A DNA stretch of 64,000 nucleotides from Pseudarthrobacter chlorophenolicus A6 (GTDB lineage: Bacteria; Actinomycetota; Actinomycetes; Actinomycetales; Micrococcaceae), in the NCBI RefSeq assembly GCF_000022025.1, contig NC_011886.1, forward strand, positions 744,001 to 808,000, in the 5' to 3' direction. The notes under the pieces were generated by a model. It saw only the letters and a list, made by a program, of their open reading frames with translations, was not told the DNA's origin and made no database searches. Positions 36,415 to 45,849 of this stretch are shown here, piece by piece. A program made the position numbers and the translations under genes. Numbering within the stretch: position 1 is the stretch's first letter; every line of letters starts with the position of its first letter.

Positions 36415-38409
36415 ATGCCCCCAGAACTTCCCCGGACTGTCCTCACTGCCCTTGCCTCGGCTGTGACGCGCCGCCCCATCCTGTGGGCCGCGGTGGCGCT
36501 GGCCGCCGTCGTCGTGCTCGTCCTGTCCCTGGTCCTGGCAGGGCAGGCGCGCACCGGTCCGGAAGCCGAGGCCCGGCGCGTGCTGGGCGGGGTGGCGGCA
36601 GCCCAGGAGGCATCCAAAGACCGGTCCGGCGGGTACGCCTCGCTGTGGCTCAAGGGCAATGACCGGACGCTGTTCGAGCGCGGGGAAGACGTCCCGGCGG
36701 ACGGCGCAGAGGACATCCGGAGCATCGAGTGCGGGGCGGGCTGGCTGGCCGGGGCACGGATGGCCGGCCAGGTCTACCTGCGGAGCAGTGCATCGGACGC
36801 CGTGTCCGAAGACGCCGGTGGCGTCCGGCTGCCGGACTGCATCAGCGCCGAAGCCCGCGACGCCCTCCTCGCGGACCTGGGTGCCCGGAAGACGTGGCCC
36901 GCGCCCGACGCCGACGCGCTCGCCGCCCCGGCAAAGGATCCCGGCTACCGCCCTGCCTACCACCTGACTCCTGACCAGCGCTGGATGAACGACCCGCAGC
37001 GGCCGTTCTTCAAAGACGGACTCTGGCACTACTACTACCTCTACAACGCCGATTACCCGGAGGGGAACGGCACCGAATGGTTCCACGCCACCAGCACGGA
37101 CCTGGTGCACTGGAAAAACGAGGGCGTGGCCATCGGGAAGTTCCGCAACGGCCTCGGCGACATCGAGACCGGCTCCGCCGTGGTGGACGCCGAGGGCACC
37201 GCAGGGTTTGGCAAGGGCGCCGTGATCGCCGTCCTCACGCAGCAGGATGCCGGCGTGCAGCGCCAGTCGCTCTTCTACTCCACGGACAACGGCTACACGT
37301 TCACGAGCTACGACGGCAATCCCGTCATGGACAACCCCGGCGCCGAGCACTGGCGAGACCCGCGGATCGTGTGGGACGACGCGAACAGCCGGTGGCTCAT
37401 GCTGCTCGCCGAAGGCCACAAGATCGGTTTCTACACCTCACCAGACCTGAAGAAATGGACGTACGTCTCCGCGTTCGAGCAGGACGGGATGGGCATCCTG
37501 GAATGCCCGGACTTCTTCCAGATGGACGTGGACGGTGACCCCGCCAAGCGCACCTGGGTCCTCGCCGCCGGCTCCAACGGGGCGGAGGAAGGCCGCACCA
37601 CCGGCCTGGCGTACTGGACCGGCAGCTTTGACGGGCAGGCCTTCACACCGGGGGGCGGCCACCAGTGGCTCGACGACGGCGCGGACTTCTACGCCGCCGT
37701 CACCTGGGACGATCCCCGCCTGACCGACGGCCAGCGCAAGGCCTCCCGGCATGCCATCGGCTGGATGAACAACTGGGCCTACGCCCGGGACTTGCCCACG
37801 GACGGCTGGTTCGGTGCGGCGTCCGTGGTGCGGGACATCCGTTTGGAGTCCGACGGCGGCCAACCGGCCTTGGTCTCGGCGCCCACCCCGGCGCTGCAGT
37901 CACTGGAGGGGGAGGCCAGCGAGGTGCCGGCAGGGAACCTGGGCGGCGGAAAAGCCCTGCCGGCACCTGAAAGCGGTGCCTTCAAGGTGGACATTGAGCT
38001 GGAAAAGCCCGCCACCGGGGCAGGGGAAGCCCGGCTGCTCCTGCAAAGTGGCGGGAAGACCTACGCCACAGTGGGCTACGACTTCAGGGCAGGCCGTGCG
38101 TTCGTGGCCCGAGACGGGGACGCCGTCGCCACCGCCGACACCAAGGTGGACGCGGCCTACAGCCAGGTCCGGACCGGAGCCGGTGGTTCACCGGGGGCTG
38201 CGTCGGCAGCGGCTGCAGGCAGTGACACGGTGCACCTGGCCGTGTACGTGGACCGGTCCTCCGTAGAGGTTTTCGCGGACGGAGGCCGGCAGACCTTGAC
38301 GTCCCTGGTGTTCCCGCCCGCCGGCGCGAAAGAGGTCCGGCTCGCGGCGGCCGGCGGCGACGTGGCCCTGCGCAAGGGAACCGTCACGCCGCTGGCCTCG
38401 ATCCGCTAG
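36415..38409 (+). CDS. Membrane-anchored glycoside hydrolase family 32 (fructosidase)
   Basis: A 664-residue beta-fructosidase that would hydrolyse sucrose, levan or inulin-type fructans outside the cell. A single hydrophobic helix at about residues 21-43 is an anchor rather than a cleaved signal. Residues about 48-165 form an extra small domain. The GH32 propeller follows with the nucleophile motif RWMNDPQR, the RDPR stabiliser motif and the acid/base motif ECPDFF; a C-terminal beta-sandwich ends the protein (VYVDRSSVEVFADGG). The start chosen is the ATG nearest the anchor. Its last four bases overlap the end of the convergent ABC ATPase gene. Confidence 0.92.
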   Translation: MPPELPRTVLTALASAVTRRPILWAAVALAAVVVLVLSLVLAGQARTGPEAEARRVLGGVAAAQEASKDRSGGYASLWLKGNDRTLFERGEDVPADGAEDIRSIECGAGWLAGARMAGQVYLRSSASDAVSEDAGGVRLPDCISAEARDALLADLGARKTWPAPDADALAAPAKDPGYRPAYHLTPDQRWMNDPQRPFFKDGLWHYYYLYNADYPEGNGTEWFHATSTDLVHWKNEGVAIGKFRNGLGDIETGSAVVDAEGTAGFGKGAVIAVLTQQDAGVQRQSLFYSTDNGYTFTSYDGNPVMDNPGAEHWRDPRIVWDDANSRWLMLLAEGHKIGFYTSPDLKKWTYVSAFEQDGMGILECPDFFQMDVDGDPAKRTWVLAAGSNGAEEGRTTGLAYWTGSFDGQAFTPGGGHQWLDDGADFYAAVTWDDPRLTDGQRKASRHAIGWMNNWAYARDLPTDGWFGAASVVRDIRLESDGGQPALVSAPTPALQSLEGEASEVPAGNLGGGKALPAPESGAFKVDIELEKPATGAGEARLLLQSGGKTYATVGYDFRAGRAFVARDGDAVATADTKVDAAYSQVRTGAGGSPGAASAAAAGSDTVHLAVYVDRSSVEVFADGGRQTLTSLVFPPAGAKEVRLAAAGGDVALRKGTVTPLASIR

Positions 38410-39602
38410 GACGTCCCGGGGACACCGCCGCCTGCCGCGGGGACCTGCGGCTCGGCGGGAAACGCCACGCCTTCGCCCACCACGCGGAGGCAGAGTTCCA
38501 TGCCCGGCCGGGCGATGGAGGCGTTCCAGTGGCGGATGGTGATGATTTCCCCGCCGCCGGGGTAGCGGTGGTCGGAGCGCCCGGCCAGTTCGGGCGGCAC
38601 GGCGAGCTTCAGCCGGACGGTGGTTTCCGGGCCGAAGTAGTCCGTGTCCACCACTACGCCGCGGATGTCGCCGTCCTCGGCGATCCGGATCTGCTCAGGC
38701 CGGAGCATGAGCTGGACGGGGCCCTGGGCCGGCGGCCGGCGGACGGGGATGCCGCCCAGCGAACAGGTGGCCAGCGAACCCTCCATCCAGGCATCCAGGA
38801 TGACGGCGTCCCCCAGGAACTCCGCGGTGGCCCGGTCTGCTGGGCGGGTGTACACCACGAACGGGTTGCCGATCTGGGCAAGCTTTCCGCCGCGCATGAC
38901 GGCCACCTGGTCCGCGAAGGACAGTGCTTCGGCCTGGTCGTGGGTGACCAGGATGGTGGTGACCCCGGCCTCGGCGAGGACCTTTGCCACGGCCCGGCGG
39001 GTGGCTACGCGCAGCCCGGCGTCGAGCGCTGAAAACGGTTCATCGAGGAGCATCAGTTCCGGTTCGCGGGCCAGCGCCCGGGCCAGGGCGACGCGCTGCT
39101 GCTGGCCGCCGGAGAGCTGGTGGGGCCGGCGTTTGGCCATGGCCGGGTCCAGCGACACCATTTCCAGCAGGTCGCTGACGCGGCCCGCCACGGCGCGGCG
39201 GCCGCCGGACAGTTTGGCGGTGTCCAGTCCAAAGGCAATGTTCTGCCCCACGGTGAGGTGCGGGAACAGGGCGCCGTCCTGCGCAACGTAGCCAATGTGA
39301 CGCTTGTGGGCGGGAACCCAGACGCCGTCGCCGGCCACGGTGTTGCCGTTCAGGGCGATGCTGCCGGCCAGCGGGTGTTCAAAGCCGGCAATGAGCCGCA
39401 GCAGGGTGGTCTTGCCGGAACCGGAGGGACCAACAATGGCGGTGGTGCCGCCCTTGGACACGGCCAGGTTGACCCCCTTCAGGACTTCCTGCGGGCCGAA
39501 GTTCTTGGTGACATCGGTGATCTGCAGGTGGGTGTTGGTGCTGGCCGCCACCGACGGGGAGACCCGGGGCTCCGGCAACCTCGATGTGGATGGTGCTGTC
39601 AC
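38406..39602 (-). CDS. Ferric-iron-type ABC transporter ATP-binding protein
   Basis: A 398-residue ABC ATPase of the FbpC/PotA group, which energises iron(III) or polyamine import. Walker A is GPSGSGKTTLLRL, the Q-loop GYVAQDGALFPHLT, the signature LSGGQQQRVALARAL and Walker B LMLLDEPFSALD. A C-terminal TOBE domain follows (VQLMLRPEQIRIAEDG). It starts at a GTG that overlaps the permease stop by four bases (GTGA), so expression is coupled. The gene order binding protein, permease, ATPase, with an IdeR-like box upstream, points to iron. Confidence 0.93.
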   Translation of the reverse strand: MTAPSTSRLPEPRVSPSVAASTNTHLQITDVTKNFGPQEVLKGVNLAVSKGGTTAIVGPSGSGKTTLLRLIAGFEHPLAGSIALNGNTVAGDGVWVPAHKRHIGYVAQDGALFPHLTVGQNIAFGLDTAKLSGGRRAVAGRVSDLLEMVSLDPAMAKRRPHQLSGGQQQRVALARALAREPELMLLDEPFSALDAGLRVATRRAVAKVLAEAGVTTILVTHDQAEALSFADQVAVMRGGKLAQIGNPFVVYTRPADRATAEFLGDAVILDAWMEGSLATCSLGGIPVRRPPAQGPVQLMLRPEQIRIAEDGDIRGVVVDTDYFGPETTVRLKLAVPPELAGRSDHRYPGGGEIITIRHWNASIARPGMELCLRVVGEGVAFPAEPQVPAAGGGVPGTS

Positions 39603-41191
39603 TGTCCGGCTACTTTCTTGGACTGTTGGAAGAGGAGGTAGGTCATCGGTGCAGAGAGCAGGATCATCAGCAGCGCGTAGGGGGCGGCGCCGGCGTAGTC
39701 GATCTCGCTGCTCTTGCTCCAGAACTCGGTGGCGAGGGTGCGGGTGCCGTTGGGGGACAGGAGCAGCGTGGCCGTCAGCTCATTGGCGATGGCCAGGAAC
39801 ACCAGGGCTGCGCCGCCGGCGGCGGCCGGTGCGGTGAGCCGGAGGGTTACCCGGATGAACGACGCCAGCGGCGGCTTGCCCAGGGACTGCGCGGCCTCGT
39901 CCAGCTCCTTGGGTGCCTGCGCCAGGCCGGCGCGGAGGCTGACCAGGGCGCGCGGCAGGAACAGCAGCACGTAGGCGGCCACCAGTACGCCGGCGGTCTG
40001 GTACACGCCCGGCACCAGCCGGATGCTGACCGTGACGAAGGCCAGGCCCACCACAATGCCCGGCAGCGAGCTGGTGATGTAGTTGGACAGCTCAAGGGAC
40101 TTGCTGAACCAGCCGGGATGCCGGACCGCCAGGTAAGCCATGGGGAAGGCCACCACGATGGTGGCCGCCGCGCCGGCAAGGCCGTAGCCCAAGGTGGCCA
40201 GGAGGGCGGGGAGGAACTCGTCGGCAGCCCACGCAGGGGCTCCGCCGAGCGCGGTCCAGCGCAGGACGAAGAACAGCGGGAGTCCCAAAGCCAGAGCCGT
40301 CAGTGCCAGCAGGAACAGCTGCGACGGCAGCTGGTAAACGTGCAGCGGAAGCCGCAGGGCCCTGCCCTGGGCGCCGGGCCCGATCCGGGCGTACCGGGCG
40401 GTGCCGCGGCTCCGGACTTCGGCCACGAGCAGGAGGAGGCAGAAGAACACCAGGACGCTGGCCAGCATGTTCCCGGCGGCGCCGTTGAAGGTGGACTGGT
40501 ACTGCACCATGATCGCGGTGGTGAACGTGTCGAACCGGATCATCGCGAAGGCGCCGTATTCGGCCAGCAGGTGCAGCGAAACCAGCAGCGCGCCGCCGGT
40601 CATCGCGATGCGGAGCTGGGGGAGCACTACGCGGAAGAACGTGGCCCAGTTGCCCAGGCCCAGGGCGGCGGCGGACTGTTCGATGGCCGGGTCCAGCCGG
40701 CCCAGGGACGCCGCTGCCGGGATGTAGACCAGGGGGAAATAGGAGAGCGTGGCGATCAGGACGCCGGACCACAGCCCGCCCATCGAGGGCACCGCCGAGA
40801 CCCAGGCGTAGCTGTTGACGAACGCCGGGATGGCCAGCGGAGCAGCCAGGAGGACCGCCCAGATCCGGTGGCCGCGGAGGCTGGTTCGCTCCACCAGCCA
40901 GGCGCCTGCCACCCCCAGCAGCAGGCAGAGGGGCACCGTGATGATGGTCAGCAGCAGCGTGTTCAGCAGCAGCTCCATCACGCGCGGCCGGAAGATCAGT
41001 TCGACGGCGGTGTCCCAGCCGGTTGCCACCGTCATGTAGGCCACGTACCCCAGGGGAACGAGGGAGAACAGGGCGATCAGCACCGCCACGATGGATACTG
41101 CTGAAACGCCGAAAGGCGGGCGGGGGCGCTTGCCCCGGCCCGCCGTCGTCGTGCTCCCGCCCGAAGGGGGAGCCGATAGATCGGTGGTCAC
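39599..41191 (-). CDS. Ferric-iron-type ABC transporter permease (fused two-domain)
   Basis: A 530-residue inner-membrane permease with about 12 helices and two copies of the binding-protein-dependent transport domain, as in FbpB/SfuB. EAA-loop-like segments appear as EQSAAALGLGNWATFFRVVL and DEAAQSLGKPPLASFIRVTL. It starts at GTG only four bases after the stop of the binding-protein gene and overlaps the ATPase gene. Its role is to pass Fe3+ from the lipoprotein into the cytoplasm. Confidence 0.93.
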   Translation of the reverse strand: MTTDLSAPPSGGSTTTAGRGKRPRPPFGVSAVSIVAVLIALFSLVPLGYVAYMTVATGWDTAVELIFRPRVMELLLNTLLLTIITVPLCLLLGVAGAWLVERTSLRGHRIWAVLLAAPLAIPAFVNSYAWVSAVPSMGGLWSGVLIATLSYFPLVYIPAAASLGRLDPAIEQSAAALGLGNWATFFRVVLPQLRIAMTGGALLVSLHLLAEYGAFAMIRFDTFTTAIMVQYQSTFNGAAGNMLASVLVFFCLLLLVAEVRSRGTARYARIGPGAQGRALRLPLHVYQLPSQLFLLALTALALGLPLFFVLRWTALGGAPAWAADEFLPALLATLGYGLAGAAATIVVAFPMAYLAVRHPGWFSKSLELSNYITSSLPGIVVGLAFVTVSIRLVPGVYQTAGVLVAAYVLLFLPRALVSLRAGLAQAPKELDEAAQSLGKPPLASFIRVTLRLTAPAAAGGAALVFLAIANELTATLLLSPNGTRTLATEFWSKSSEIDYAGAAPYALLMILLSAPMTYLLFQQSKKVAGQ

Positions 41192-41195
41192 GGAA

Positions 41196-42254
41196 TTAGA
41201 GGAGTCCTGCCTTGGTCATCAGGTCGGTGACCTTCTCGGAGTTGAGCTTCGCGGCGTCCACGGCGGGGGCCTGCAGGTCCTTGATGGGGACCAGCTTGTC
41301 GTTGGCGGGAACGTCGGAGGCGATGGCGTACTCGAAGGACGTGCCGTTCTTCAGGACCTCCTGGCCCTTCTTTCCGGTGACGAACTTCAGGAATTCCTGC
41401 GCGGCGGCAGCATTCTTGGAGGACTTCAGCACGCCGCCGCCGGAGACGGAGAGGAACGCGCCCGGGTCCTGGTTCTTGAAGTAGTACGGCGTGACGTTCT
41501 TGGAGTTCTCGCCGGTCTTCGCCTGGTCGCCGTAGTAGTAGTAGTGGTAGATCAGGGCGGCATCCACTTCACCGGCGTTGACGGCCTTCATGGCGGTGCT
41601 GTTGCCCTTGTAGGCCTTGAAGTTCTCCTTCATGCCCTGCAGCCATTCCTCGGTGGCGTCTTCGCCCTTGAGTTCCAGCAGTGCCGAGACGATGGCCTGG
41701 AAGTCCGCGCCGGTGGGGGAAGCGGCCCACTTGCCCTTCCATTCCGGCTTGGCCAGGTCAAGCATCGACTTGGGGAGCTGGTCCTCGGAGATCTTGGCCT
41801 TGTCGTAGACCAGGACGGTGGAACGGGCGGCGATGCCGGTCCACTTGCCCGTGGAGGGCTGGAATTCCGTGGGGACCTGCTCCAGGGTTGCCTTGTCCAC
41901 ATCGGCGAACAGGTCGGCGTTTTCCACCTGCGTCATGGCGGGGGAGTTTTCCGTAAGGAAGACATCGGCGGGGGAGGCCTGACCTTCCTGGATGATCTGG
42001 TTGGACAGTTCGGTGTCCGAACCCTGGCGCATGGTCACCTTGATGCCGGTCTCCGAAGTGAAGGCGTCCACCCATTCCTTGGTAAGGCTCTCGTGCTGGG
42101 CGTTGTACACGGTGATTTCGCCTGATGCCCCGGCGGCGCTGCCGGATGCGGAAGACGTAGCTGCGGGGGTGGTGCTGCCGCCACAGGCGGTCAGGCCGAG
42201 GACAGCGGACGCGGCAAGGGAGATGCCGGCCAGGGCGCGGTTGCGGATCTTCAT
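41196..42254 (-). CDS. Ferric-iron-binding lipoprotein of an ABC importer
   Basis: A 352-residue extracytoplasmic binding protein of the FbpA/AfuA type. A signal peptide ends in the lipobox LTAC with Cys24. The mature part begins GEITVYNAQHESLTKEWVD, typical of the family, and the tyrosine cluster ALIYHYYYYGDQ is the expected Fe3+-ligand region. It is the first gene of a three-gene operon. An IdeR/DtxR-like box lies about 83-101 bases upstream, so expression is probably repressed when iron is plentiful. Confidence 0.93.
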   Translation of the reverse strand: MKIRNRALAGISLAASAVLGLTACGGSTTPAATSSASGSAAGASGEITVYNAQHESLTKEWVDAFTSETGIKVTMRQGSDTELSNQIIQEGQASPADVFLTENSPAMTQVENADLFADVDKATLEQVPTEFQPSTGKWTGIAARSTVLVYDKAKISEDQLPKSMLDLAKPEWKGKWAASPTGADFQAIVSALLELKGEDATEEWLQGMKENFKAYKGNSTAMKAVNAGEVDAALIYHYYYYGDQAKTGENSKNVTPYYFKNQDPGAFLSVSGGGVLKSSKNAAAAQEFLKFVTGKKGQEVLKNGTSFEYAIASDVPANDKLVPIKDLQAPAVDAAKLNSEKVTDLMTKAGLL

Positions 42255-42336
42255 TGAGGAGCTGCTTTCTGGGAAATGTCAGGGGGACCGTTATTGCCGG
42301 TCCGTGCGGGCCTTGGGGAAGGGCCCTCGCAAAACT

Positions 42337-42355
42337 GTAGGGTAGGCAATCCTAA
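42337..42355 (-). promoter_or_regulatory. IdeR/DtxR-like iron box
   Basis: GTAGGGTAGGCAATCCTAA matches 15 of 19 positions of the actinobacterial iron-box consensus TTAGGTTAGGCTAACCTAA. It stands upstream of the iron ABC operon, which makes iron-dependent repression by an IdeR/DtxR protein the natural reading; no such regulator is encoded in the window. Confidence 0.75.
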
Positions 42356-42424
42356 GCAGCTACAGGGAAAGCGCTTAAGGTGACCAGCATCACAATAATT
42401 ACGGAAGTGTGGCGTGACTTAATT

Positions 42425-43642
42425 CTAGGGTGCGGTGAGCAAGGCGGCGGCCTCGATCGTCATCCAGGCCTGCAGCTGGGTGGATAGTTCGACGGCGGCG
42501 CCCGCCGGGTAGGTGCGTGCGGCGGGGGTGTTGGCGTGCAGGGAGAAGACGCTGGCGTCCGGCGCCGGCCCGGCTGATTCGCCGGGCTCGACGGTGCGGC
42601 GGCCGTTCCAGAATGCCTGTGCCGTGCCGGTGACCAGCCGGGCGGCGGTGCGGCGGGTCGCGTCGGGGAGCCGGGCGTCCCTTGCGGCCAGCGCCAGGTA
42701 CCGGCACAGGATGCCGGTGAAGAGGCCGCCGTCGCCCGTTCCTTCGCAGCGGAGCACGCTGCCCTGCCCAGGGGTGGAGGCGGCGACGGTCAGCAGCCGC
42801 TCCACCCCGTCCACCACCAGGGCCGCCCTGGCCAGATTGGTGTCACCGCCCAGTTCGAGCAGCGCGCCCAGTACGGGCCCCTGGTTGTAGGTGTAGACGG
42901 TCCGCTCCACCAGCACTTCCCCTGCCGTGCCGGCGCGCGCCCCATCGAGGTACAGGTGCTGGTCCGCGTCGAACAGTGTGGCGTCCAGCCAGTCGATCAG
43001 CGCCTGGGCCCTGGCTGTTTCGCCCGTGCGGGCGTAGTACAGCGCCACAGGGCCGTTGGCCGGCGTGTTCTTGAAGTCCCGCTTCTTGCTCCAGAACACA
43101 CCGCCGCCCAGGTCGTCGGTTCCAGCGGCATCGAACTGAAGGGTGAGGGATCGGCGGACCCGCGCGTTGCGGCCGCGCCCCGGCCGCCGGGTCTCCGCGG
43201 CGAGCAGGTCCAGGCGGTGGGTGGCCAGCGCCAGCCACGCCATGTCGTCGTAGTAGTTGTTGACCACGGTGAAGGCGTTGCGCAGCCGGATGCCCGTCAC
43301 TAGGCGGGATGCCAGGTGACCGGCGCTTGGATTGGCGGGGCCGTTGAACCGGGCCGCCGGGGTGGCGCCGCTTCCCAGCTCCCGCCGGCCGGTATCCACC
43401 AGGCAGTCGACGTAGTGTGCCTGCCACCAGTAGTGCCAGGGGTTGAGCAGCGCCGTGCCTTCGGCGAGGGTGCGCAGCTTCCCGCGCCAGCCGTGCGCGG
43501 GCCGGCCGCCCTGCCAGGTCACTGCCGCCAGGTGCGTATTCGGCAGGAAGAGCAGCCTGCGGCCGAACAGTGCGGTGACGGACTGCGCTGCATGGTTGGC
43601 CCGCTGCTGCCAGTCGGGCGTGGAAGCATCACTGGACGTCAT
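42425..43642 (-). CDS. Glycoside hydrolase family 76 (alpha-1,6-mannanase-like)
   Basis: A 405-residue (alpha/alpha)6-barrel protein. The family GH76 catalytic double aspartate is seen in VVNNYYDDMAWLALA, and GGVFWSKKRDFKNTPANGPV and VYTYNQGPVLGALLELGG are further conserved blocks. Enzymes of the family hydrolyse alpha-1,6-mannans. No signal peptide is found, so unlike many GH76 enzymes it appears cytoplasmic and may act on imported or endogenous mannosides. The iron-transport operon lies downstream on the same strand beyond a 170-base gap with its own iron box, so the gene is not part of it. Confidence 0.9.
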   Translation of the reverse strand: MTSSDASTPDWQQRANHAAQSVTALFGRRLLFLPNTHLAAVTWQGGRPAHGWRGKLRTLAEGTALLNPWHYWWQAHYVDCLVDTGRRELGSGATPAARFNGPANPSAGHLASRLVTGIRLRNAFTVVNNYYDDMAWLALATHRLDLLAAETRRPGRGRNARVRRSLTLQFDAAGTDDLGGGVFWSKKRDFKNTPANGPVALYYARTGETARAQALIDWLDATLFDADQHLYLDGARAGTAGEVLVERTVYTYNQGPVLGALLELGGDTNLARAALVVDGVERLLTVAASTPGQGSVLRCEGTGDGGLFTGILCRYLALAARDARLPDATRRTAARLVTGTAQAFWNGRRTVEPGESAGPAPDASVFSLHANTPAARTYPAGAAVELSTQLQAWMTIEAAALLTAP

Positions 43643-43722
43643 GGGCCCAGCCTAGCCATGCCGCCGGCCCCACGCTGCCTGCCCTGATGAGGGACGTCCA
43701 ATGCGTGCAGTCTGGCGGCATT

Positions 43723-43744
43723 TCAGTTAACATCGACTAACTGA
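43723..43744. promoter_or_regulatory. Inverted-repeat operator before the SDR/acyl-CoA dehydrogenase operon
   Basis: TCAGTTA and TAACTGA form a perfect 7-bp inverted repeat around eight bases, about 49 bases before the SDR start. The form fits a TetR-family regulator of fatty-acid or related catabolism; no such regulator gene is adjacent. Confidence 0.6.
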
Positions 43745-43792
43745 TACGTCGCGGTCCGCCTGCGCTTTCGGGGGCCACATCAAGGAGGATGC

Positions 43793-44596
43793 ATGGATGT
43801 CAGAGGCAGTGCAGCACTGATCACCGGGGGTGCGTCGGGCCTGGGGGCTGCCACGGCCCGGGCGCTGTTCCAGGCCGGAGCGTCGGTGGTGCTGGTGGAC
43901 CTCCCGTCCTCGGCCGGCGCGGAGCTGGCGCAGGAACTGAACGCGTCCGTGGAAACGGGAACGTCCGGCAAGTCCGCCGTCTTCGCCCCTGCGGACGTGA
44001 CCAGCGAGACTGAGGTGCGCGCCGCCGTCGCCACCGCCTCCGGGCTGGGGCCGCTGCGGATCGTGGTGAACTGCGCGGGGATCGCCACCCCTGGAAAGGT
44101 TTTGGGCCGCGACGGCGTCCTGCCGCTGGAGGCCTTCACCCGGGTCATCCAGGTCAACCTGATCGGAACGTTCAACGTCATCAGGCTGGCCGCTGAAGCG
44201 ATGGTGGCCACGGAGCCGGCCAGCACGGAGCTGGGCGGTCCCGAGCGGGGCGTCATCATCAACACCGCCTCCGTGGCCGCCTTTGAAGGGCAGATCGGGC
44301 AACCCGCCTACGCCGCCTCCAAGGGCGCGGTGGCGGCCATGACGCTGCCCATTGCCCGTGAACTGGCGCGCTCGCTGGTCCGCGTGGTCACCATCGCGCC
44401 CGGCATCTTCGAAACGCCCATGATGGCGGGCCTGCCGCAGGAAGCCCAGGACTCGCTCGGAGCGCAGGTACCCCACCCGTCCAGGCTGGGCAGGCCCGGT
44501 GAGTACGCCAACCTGGTGCTGCACATCGTGGACAACGCCATGCTGAACGGCGAGACCATCCGCCTTGACGGGGCCATCCGGATGGGGCCCAAATGA
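43793..44596 (+). CDS. SDR oxidoreductase, 3-hydroxyacyl-CoA dehydrogenase-like
   Basis: A 267-residue short-chain dehydrogenase. The NAD(P) motif is [17 protein letters not shown], the structural NCAG is kept, and the catalytic Ser/Tyr/Lys appear in [20 protein letters not shown] and the KG that follows. Sequence and context fit type II 3-hydroxyacyl-CoA dehydrogenases of beta-oxidation. A strong AAGGAGG at 43782-43788 precedes the ATG. It overlaps the acyl-CoA dehydrogenase gene by four bases (ATGA), so both act in one pathway. Confidence 0.92.
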   Translation: MDVRGSAALITGGASGLGAATARALFQAGASVVLVDLPSSAGAELAQELNASVETGTSGKSAVFAPADVTSETEVRAAVATASGLGPLRIVVNCAGIATPGKVLGRDGVLPLEAFTRVIQVNLIGTFNVIRLAAEAMVATEPASTELGGPERGVIINTASVAAFEGQIGQPAYAASKGAVAAMTLPIARELARSLVRVVTIAPGIFETPMMAGLPQEAQDSLGAQVPHPSRLGRPGEYANLVLHIVDNAMLNGETIRLDGAIRMGPK

Positions 44597-45828
44597 GCGC
44601 CGCTGCCGGGCGTCAGGCCTCCGCAGGGCTGCCGGACGCAGACTTCTTCGCCGTCGAATCCCTGCTCAGCCAGGCGGAACGGAACAAGCTCGCCGAGCTC
44701 CGGGACTTCCTCGCCGCCGAGATCGCCCCGCACGCCGGGGACTGGTGGAACAACGCCGAGTTCCCCGCCCACATCCTGCCCAAGCTCGCCGCCCTGGAGC
44801 TGAGCACCCCCGCCCAGCGCGGCTACAGCCACCTGTTTGCCGGGCTGGTCATCGCCGAAATGACCCGCGTGGACACCTCGATCGCCACGTTCTTCCTGGT
44901 CCACCATGACCTGTTCGTCCAGTCCCTGCATGCCTTCGGGTCACCGGGCCAGAAGGAACGGCTCCTCGCCGACGCCTCGGACCTCCGCACCACCGGAGCG
45001 TTCGCCCTCACAGAGCCGCTGCATGGCTCCGACGTGGCCGGCGGCATGGAAACCACGGCACGGCGGATCTCCTCCGCCACGGGAGAGGACGACGACGGCG
45101 GCGACGCCTGGGTGCTCAACGGAGCCAAGCGGTGGATCGGCAACGGGACGTTCTGCGACTACATGCTCGTGTGGGCGCGCGACGAATCGGCCGCGCCGGA
45201 CAACCCGTCCGGGTCGGTGCGGGGGTTCATCGTGGACGCAACACTGCCGGGCATCACCCGCAGCCGGATGGAAAACAAGATTGCGCTGCGCACGGTGCAG
45301 AACGCGGACATCGTCTTCAAGGACGTCAGGGTGGCCGAGGCAGACCGGTTCACGCAGGTCAGCAGCTTCGACGACACCAAGGAGCTCCTGCGCAGTTCAC
45401 GGATTATGGTGGCCTGGCAGGCCGTGGGGCAGCAGCTGGCGGCATTCGACGTTGCCCGGCAATACGCCGTGGAACGCCGGCAGTTTGGCCGGCCGCTGGC
45501 CCACTTCCAGCTGATCCAGCAGCAGCTGGTGACCATGCTGGGCAACGCCGTGGCCAGCATGGGGATGCTGGTCCAGCTGGCCAGGCTGCAGGAGGAAGGC
45601 TCGGCGGACATGGCCCAGGTGGCGCTCGCCAAGTCCTACGCCAGCGCCAGGATGCGGGAAACCGTGGCGCTGGGCCGCTCCATCCTTGGCGGAAACGGCA
45701 TCGTCACCGATTACCGGATGGCCAAGATCTTCGCCGACGCCGAGGCCATCTACACCTATGAAGGGTCCTACGAGATCAACACCCTCATTGTGGGGCGGGC
45801 CATCACCGGGATTTCGGCGATCGCCTGA
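44593..45828 (+). CDS. Acyl-CoA dehydrogenase
   Basis: A 411-residue FAD enzyme that introduces a 2,3 double bond into an acyl-CoA. The flavin-binding block reads [20 protein letters not shown], and the C-terminal helical domain has [20 protein letters not shown] ending in [19 protein letters not shown], where the glutamate is the catalytic base position of glutaryl/short-branched-chain-type enzymes. It overlaps the SDR gene by four bases. The substrate chain is not predictable from sequence. Confidence 0.94.
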   Translation: MSAAAGRQASAGLPDADFFAVESLLSQAERNKLAELRDFLAAEIAPHAGDWWNNAEFPAHILPKLAALELSTPAQRGYSHLFAGLVIAEMTRVDTSIATFFLVHHDLFVQSLHAFGSPGQKERLLADASDLRTTGAFALTEPLHGSDVAGGMETTARRISSATGEDDDGGDAWVLNGAKRWIGNGTFCDYMLVWARDESAAPDNPSGSVRGFIVDATLPGITRSRMENKIALRTVQNADIVFKDVRVAEADRFTQVSSFDDTKELLRSSRIMVAWQAVGQQLAAFDVARQYAVERRQFGRPLAHFQLIQQQLVTMLGNAVASMGMLVQLARLQEEGSADMAQVALAKSYASARMRETVALGRSILGGNGIVTDYRMAKIFADAEAIYTYEGSYEINTLIVGRAITGISAIA

Positions 45829-45849
45829 GGCCCGGGTTTCGGGCTCTGC

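Noticed and set aside
35473..37419. A minus-strand extension of the VOC gene to about 893 codons
   Set aside because: The extra part runs across the YdeI-type and GH32 genes on the other strand and lacks any domain; a good Shine-Dalgarno fixes the start at 35472.
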